Source: Candidatus Sericytochromatia bacterium S15B-MN24 CBMW_12 (GTDB lineage Bacteria > Cyanobacteriota > Sericytochromatia > S15B-MN24 > UBA4093). Taken from it: a DNA stretch of 64,000 nt. The stretch covers positions 1-64,000 of the forward strand of contig DAZV01000037.1 in assembly GCA_002083825.1 (NCBI GenBank), written 5' to 3'. Below the pieces are notes generated by a model. It was given only the letters and a program-made list of their open reading frames with translations, was not told where the DNA came from and searched no databases. This document shows, piece after piece, positions 59,762-64,000 of this stretch (positions are counted from its first letter, which is position 1; the number at the start of each line of letters is the position of its first letter). The position numbers and the translations under genes were made by a program.

Positions 59762-61041
59762 AAACGCAAGGTATTCGAGACCGAGTAGTAGGCGCCCCGA
59801 GCATGACCGCCGAAGCCGTTCATGGCGCCCATCGCGAGATCCAGGCGGAAGCCCGGAAAGTCGAGACCCGCCCCAGTGGCGAGCAGCAAGCCGCGATCCC
59901 CCCCCAGCGCGAAACCGGCCCGCAGCGGTAACCAATCCAGGGCGCGCAGCTCCGAGCCCAGTTTCAGCTCCGGGATGCTGGAAACGCCGTAGCCGTCTCC
60001 GAAGCCCGCCTGAAACTCCCCGCTGAGCGTCAGCGGCCGCCAGGGGCGAATTGCCCCGGAAAGCCTGGCGTAGGGCGGCAGCCACGTCTCGCGCGATGCC
60101 TCCACGCGGTCGCTCACTTGAAGCGCGTCGCGCGTGACCGCCCCGAAATCGGTGACGGACCCCGAGGCATCCACGATCGAGAAGGGATCCACCTTCAAGG
60201 TGTAGTCCTTGATCTGGATGCGGTTCCAGTGCATGACTCCGACGTTGCCGAGCACGGCGCCCCAGGTCAGACGCTCGCCGAGCACCCCCGCGACGCCAAA
60301 GTCCGCGGCGATGCCGTTCCCATGGGTGGAAACCTCCGTCTCGACGCGAGCGTCCGCCGAGAACTCCCCCGAATCGCTGATGCTCAGCAGCGATCCGCTG
60401 GCCTCGTTAACCCGCGCATAACCCAGACCCCGGAGATAACGCAGGTTCATCCCGATCCCTCCGTCCACGCCGAGCGGAAAGGCAAAGGAGGATCCGACCG
60501 CAGCATAGGCCGTCGCCAGGGATCCCTGGAGGTTATCGATCCGCACGTTGGGAACCGCGGCGTTGCCCTGGAGGGCTAGCGCGACGATATCCCGAGGAAA
60601 GTCGAGGCCCTTGGTGTCCGCGAGGGCATTCACGAAGAAGCCCGAATGGGACCCCGGCATGGCGAAGGCGAGCGTCGTCCCGGCATCGAGGATCAGACGC
60701 CAACCCGTTCCGGGAAGGCTCTCCAGGACCCCCTCGACGTTTTCGGGGGAAACCGATTGCGTATCGAGCAAGTTCGCGAGTTCGCCGATGGTGAGCACGT
60801 TGTTGCCGAACCCGAGGCTCAAGCTGGGAAGGACGGTGAGCGAGACGCGATCGCGGTTGCCGGCCTTGCCGAGCAGGGCCGGGTTCCAGAGCATGGCGTC
60901 CGCGTCATCGGCGATCGCCGTGTAAGCCCCCGCCATTCCCATGCTCCGGGCATTTGCCAAGGCCAGAACCGGCTGGGGCAACATTCCTGAGGCCAGAGCG
61001 AGGGCCAAGAAGCAGCGGGCGAGCGTCGTGGAGCGTCTCAT
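59758..61041 (-). CDS. Outer-membrane barrel protein, DUF5723/PorV-like
   Basis: 427 residues. Signal peptide (CFLALALASGMLPQPVLA), then ANARSMGMAGAYTAIADDADAMLWNPALLGKAG, the opening typical of FadL-like/PorV/TraF-type barrels in which a plug with a N-P-A motif precedes the strands. Alternating-strand sequence runs to the C terminus, which ends SNTLRF with a terminal Phe beta-signal. In Bacteroidetes PorV acts in type 9 secretion, but no other T9SS gene is here. It follows the large lipoprotein gene by three bases, so the two probably work together. Confidence 0.8.
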   Translation of the reverse strand: MRRSTTLARCFLALALASGMLPQPVLALANARSMGMAGAYTAIADDADAMLWNPALLGKAGNRDRVSLTVLPSLSLGFGNNVLTIGELANLLDTQSVSPENVEGVLESLPGTGWRLILDAGTTLAFAMPGSHSGFFVNALADTKGLDFPRDIVALALQGNAAVPNVRIDNLQGSLATAYAAVGSSFAFPLGVDGGIGMNLRYLRGLGYARVNEASGSLLSISDSGEFSADARVETEVSTHGNGIAADFGVAGVLGERLTWGAVLGNVGVMHWNRIQIKDYTLKVDPFSIVDASGSVTDFGAVTRDALQVSDRVEASRETWLPPYARLSGAIRPWRPLTLSGEFQAGFGDGYGVSSIPELKLGSELRALDWLPLRAGFALGGDRGLLLATGAGLDFPGFRLDLAMGAMNGFGGHARGAYYSVSNTLRF

Positions 61042-61044
61042 GCG

Positions 61045-63138
61045 CTACAGCCCCAGTTGCTTGGCATCGAGCAAGGCCTTGAACTCCGTGCCCAGGCGCA
61101 GGCGGAAGACGGCGGTGCTGCGGAGGAAAACCGGGCCGCTGGAACCCGGGGAGGTGAGACGGACGCCGAGCTTGCTCGCCTCTCGGAAGCGAACGAGATC
61201 CGCACCTTCGAGGAGGAGGTCGGTGGTCACGGAGTAACCCTGCTCATTTCCCAGCGCCAGGGTTAGCGTCAGGGCATCGGGGTCGCTGTAGGGATCCGGC
61301 GTCTTCGAGAAGAGCAGGTGCACGCCGAGGGGAATCTTCCAGCCGTTATCGACATGGACGTTGAGCACGAGACGCTGCAGGAGGGCCAATCGCGCGCGCA
61401 TGGTCTCATCCAGTCCCAGGTCCTTGGCGGGCGTCACGTCGTAGCCGGCAACCGGTAGGCCGGGGCCGAAGGCCGGGAACTCCAGCGCGAGCGGAATCTC
61501 GATCGCCAGCCGGCCCCCGAGGCGATCCGAGCGCGACAGCGTCACCGGCGCACCTCCCGAATCGACGGTCACTTGCCCACCGAACTCGAGTTCGGAGGGC
61601 AAGGCGTTCAGGATGTCCAGCAAGTTGGAGTTGTCTTGATCGATCCTGAGATCTTGCGCGCGATTCGCGGCGAAGGGGAGGCGGACCGGCCCCCCATCCT
61701 TGGCTTTGAGGCGAATCGGGGCGCCGGATGTCTTTCCGACGACGTCGAGGTCGATGGCGCCCGTCAACGCGCTCTGGTTGTCGAGGTGCAGGTTGAGAGC
61801 GACGGCGCCCAGCTTGACGTTCATGCGCGTGAACTCGGCGGGCAGTTGGATCGGGGTCGAGGAGGTGGCGAGCGAGAGGGTCCGGGTCACCGGGACGTCG
61901 ATGGACAGGAAGACGATGGGGGGCTGGATCGAGACCGAGCCTTCGATTTTCTGGGATCCGTCGGTGGTGAAGTAGGCTCCCGCGGGGCCGGTGGCGAGGG
62001 TCTCGGCGGTGACGTCGGCGACGATCTCGCCGTTTTCGGGGAGAATGCTGACTCCATCGAGGGAAAGAGTCACCGTCCGGGCCTCTCCGGAGGGGACGGA
62101 GAAGGTTTCGACCAAGGGGGTGGCCTGGCCGGTTCGGAAGAGGTTGCGGAAGCGCAGGGTCATGGCGGTGGTGAGGGGGAGGCGATTGTCGATGGAGATC
62201 GCGAGGCTGCCGGATTCCACCCGAATCGCACGGATGGAGTTCGAGGCGATGTTGGGATCCTGGATGTCGAGGGGGATGCGCTGGAGGGTCTGGAGGGACT
62301 GTGCGGGAAGGTCGAGCTTCACGCGGGCGGTGCGGATGTTCGCGAGGGTGAACTGCTCGAGGATCAAGCCGGTGGCGGGGGCCGCGAGGGTCTGCCCGCC
62401 CGGGACGCTCACGTAGAGTTCCACGTCGAGAACGCGGGTCAGGTAGGATCCGGCGACCAGGGGGATGCTCACGTTCTGGCGATTACCCGCGGGGATGAGG
62501 GGCATGACGGCGGTCCGACCGATTTCCGAGCGCACGCCGTTTCGGGTCGCGAAGAGGCGGAATTCAGGCTGGAAAGCCAGACCCAGGTTATTCACGAGCT
62601 GGAAGTCGAGGCTTCCGGCGGGTTGGTCCAGCTGGCTCTCGATGAACGGCGAGTCGGGAACGGTAAGATCCACGCCATGGTCCAGGGCGACGGGGAAAGG
62701 GAGGAGGACTCCCAGGACCGGGTCACCCTTGAAGAGGTCGCGGTAGGAGACCTGGATGGGCGGCAGGGTCATGGCGGGCATCTGGACCGTGTCCGAGTCC
62801 AGGACCTGAGGGGGAATCGCGGCGTTGATGGGCTGATCGATGCGAAGCTTATCGCCGAAGCTGACGGGATCGAGGTCCCGGCCCTCGGGAACGAACGTCA
62901 TGAGACCGTCGGCTCCGGTGACGACGCTCTTGTCGCCGAAGACAGCCTCTCGAACTCTTGAGTCGTCGAGCGAGAGGGTGACCTCGCCGAGGGGGATCTT
63001 GAGGTCGACCGGCCAGGAGGCGGATGGGGCGGAAGATCCGGTCTGCATGCGTTGCAGGGGCGCGAGCAGCTCCCAGCCGCACCCAGCGAGGGTAAGGGCG
63101 AGCAAAAAGAGCCAGAAGCGCGGTATCATGTGCGTCAT
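61045..63138 (-). CDS. Large beta-rich lipoprotein
   Basis: About 697 residues from ATG 63138; ATG 63129 is an alternative, and the track start 63375 overlaps the deaminase gene. Signal with lipobox LAGC (LALTLAGCGW). The mature protein is almost entirely beta-strand-like with recurrent turns (FQPEFRLFATRNGV, VDNGWKIPLGVHLLFSKTPDPY, LTLSLDGVSILPENGEIVADV) and probably consists of several immunoglobulin-like or LEA2-like modules; no family is recognised. Coupled to the downstream PorV-like barrel gene, suggesting a lipoprotein-barrel pair at the outer membrane. Function unknown. Confidence 0.75.
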   Translation of the reverse strand: MTHMIPRFWLFLLALTLAGCGWELLAPLQRMQTGSSAPSASWPVDLKIPLGEVTLSLDDSRVREAVFGDKSVVTGADGLMTFVPEGRDLDPVSFGDKLRIDQPINAAIPPQVLDSDTVQMPAMTLPPIQVSYRDLFKGDPVLGVLLPFPVALDHGVDLTVPDSPFIESQLDQPAGSLDFQLVNNLGLAFQPEFRLFATRNGVRSEIGRTAVMPLIPAGNRQNVSIPLVAGSYLTRVLDVELYVSVPGGQTLAAPATGLILEQFTLANIRTARVKLDLPAQSLQTLQRIPLDIQDPNIASNSIRAIRVESGSLAISIDNRLPLTTAMTLRFRNLFRTGQATPLVETFSVPSGEARTVTLSLDGVSILPENGEIVADVTAETLATGPAGAYFTTDGSQKIEGSVSIQPPIVFLSIDVPVTRTLSLATSSTPIQLPAEFTRMNVKLGAVALNLHLDNQSALTGAIDLDVVGKTSGAPIRLKAKDGGPVRLPFAANRAQDLRIDQDNSNLLDILNALPSELEFGGQVTVDSGGAPVTLSRSDRLGGRLAIEIPLALEFPAFGPGLPVAGYDVTPAKDLGLDETMRARLALLQRLVLNVHVDNGWKIPLGVHLLFSKTPDPYSDPDALTLTLALGNEQGYSVTTDLLLEGADLVRFREASKLGVRLTSPGSSGPVFLRSTAVFRLRLGTEFKALLDAKQLGL

Positions 63139-63241
63139 GCCAGCAGTTTCTCCGAAATTCCGGGCGGAACGGCATCGAGCCGGTCTGCCGAGTATCATAT
63201 CAAACAAGCGAAACATGGACTGTGATGAAAGGCGGGAAGCC

Positions 63242-63685
63242 GTGGAAGACATGCCGAATACGACGATGACGCGCCCGGCCCTGGAGGCGATATACATGCG
63301 GCTCGCGGGCATGCTGGCGACGCGCAGCACGTGTTCGCGCCTGCAGGTGGGGGCCGTGGTGGCATCGCCCGACATGCGGGAGATCTTCGCGGTGGGTTAC
63401 AACGGGGGTCCGGTGGGCGGCTTCAACGATTGCCTGAGCGAGGAACCCGGTCGTTGCGGCCATGCCCACGCCGAGGACAACGCCTGCAACTTCGCTCCTG
63501 CGCGGGTTCCCAAGATCATGCTGGTGACCCACTTCCCTTGCCCCGCCTGCTGCGTCCGGATCGTCAACAAGCTGGGCTTCGAGAAGGTCTACTACCAGCA
63601 GGTCTACCGGGACCTGGCGGGGCTGGAGATCCTCGAGAATGCCGGCATCACCGTGGCCCAGCTGGAGCCCTGCATCGAGGGCTAG
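63242..63685 (+). CDS. dCMP/cytidine deaminase-family enzyme (ComEB-like)
   Basis: About 147 residues from GTG 63242 (AAAGGCGGG at proper spacing); ATG 63251 is an alternative. Zinc-dependent deaminase: ligand His and catalytic Glu in CGHAHAEDNACNF, and two Cys ligands in FPCPACCVRIVNKLG. The N-terminal MRLAGMLATRSTCSRLQVGAVV with VGYNGGPVGG is that of dCMP deaminases and the late-competence protein ComEB. It supplies dUMP or edits nucleotides in the cytosol. Neighbouring genes are envelope genes, so it appears isolated. Confidence 0.92.
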   Translation: MEDMPNTTMTRPALEAIYMRLAGMLATRSTCSRLQVGAVVASPDMREIFAVGYNGGPVGGFNDCLSEEPGRCGHAHAEDNACNFAPARVPKIMLVTHFPCPACCVRIVNKLGFEKVYYQQVYRDLAGLEILENAGITVAQLEPCIEG

Positions 63686-63814
63686 CGTTGGCCCTGCCCG
63701 TGGTGCGGGCCCTCGGTCTCCGAACGCCCGCTCGACGCTTGCCAGGGGAGGTAAGATCCCGTTTAGGGCTCCCTGAAGTGAGGAGCTTTCGAGTAACGGG
63801 AGGAGAGTCCGCGC

Positions 63815-64000
63815 TTGAAACGAGCAGCCTTGAAGCCCGCCATCGGGCTCCTAGTTGGACTGTCATGCCTCGCCATGCCGATGCCGGTCATGGCCCATGG
63901 GGCCGCGAGCGATGACGCCGGCACCCTGTCCCGGCCGATCCCCGGCGGCGGAGGCGGGTTCGGGAGGATGGCCCGCGCCGACAAGACGGGGGGCGGTCAC
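63815..64000 (+). CDS. Start of an exported protein (3' end outside window)
   Basis: Open frame from TTG 63815 to the window end (62 codons) with GGGAGGAGAG upstream. The N terminus is a signal peptide (LKRAALKPAIGLLVGLSCLAMPMPVMAHG), followed by a Gly-rich stretch (IPGGGGGFG). Too little is visible to name a family. The track missed it because of the TTG start and the right edge. Confidence 0.55.
   Translation, partial: MKRAALKPAIGLLVGLSCLAMPMPVMAHGAASDDAGTLSRPIPGGGGGFGRMARADKTGGGH

Overview
The window is a GC-rich bacterial chromosome segment from a diderm: lipoproteins, outer-membrane beta-barrel ends and OmpA-like and TolB-like envelope proteins recur. It codes densely on both strands, with strong Shine-Dalgarno sequences and some GTG/TTG starts. 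Several genes look cyanobacteria-related although no photosynthesis gene is present: a DUF1997-like protein at 0.8 kb, a CcaA/IcfA-type beta-carbonic anhydrase at 31 kb, a SigF-like group 3 sigma factor at 4 kb and the dprA-topA-trmFO-xer series. I infer a non-photosynthetic relative of Cyanobacteria (Sericytochromatia-like). This is family-level reasoning, not a database result. I recognised no rRNA, tRNA, CRISPR array or insertion sequence.

Layout. 0-4 kb: an oligopeptide ABC importer (permease, DUF1997 protein, binding lipoprotein, permease). 4-9.8 kb: sigma factor, trpD, HU with a clear promoter, leuS and a PRC-barrel protein whose 5' end is a repeated RBS/start-codon unit. 10.2-13.5 kb: three tandem GsiB-like KGG stress hydrophilins and an OPT-family transporter. 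13.6-14.5 kb: a lower-GC beta-propeller-like gene, possibly acquired. 14.5-20.1 kb: a complete oppDFABC operon with an intrinsic terminator. 20.4-29.6 kb: a WYL protein, an HExxH lipoprotein, and two divergent paralogues each combining an HEYTH protease-like domain, a WD40-like propeller and a C-terminal barrel. 29.4-31.6 kb: a small membrane protein, a double peptidoglycan-binding-like protein and carbonic anhydrase. 31.6-38 kb: dprA, topA, trmFO, tdk, xerC. 38-41 kb: a soluble histidine kinase and a GGDEF protein with a degenerate HD-GYP domain. 41-45.8 kb: a membrane protein with sbcD and sbcC. 46-47.3 kb: TPR and PspC-domain proteins. 47.4-50.4 kb: a partial tad pilus cluster. 50.6-53 kb: two NHL-repeat lipoproteins. 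53-59.1 kb: the most notable locus, a compact six-gene operon. 59.2-63.1 kb: envelope proteins. 63.2 kb to the end: a dCMP deaminase-like gene and the start of an exported protein.

The outstanding candidate system is the 53-59 kb operon. Its first gene reads as a natural FliF-FliG fusion: signal peptide, FliF RBM3-like segments, second FliF membrane helix, a FliF C-terminal helix and all FliG domains, but without FliF RBM1/RBM2. It is followed by a membrane-anchored TPR protein, a CsgG/FlgO-like outer-membrane protein, MotA, MotB and a coiled-coil membrane protein. No rod, hook, filament, export, FliM or FliN gene lies in the window. This looks like a pared-down, MotAB-powered rotor in the envelope whose function cannot be told from sequence. 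Nearby tad genes, NHL lipoproteins and c-di-GMP-type signalling fit a surface or motility theme, but that connection is inference.
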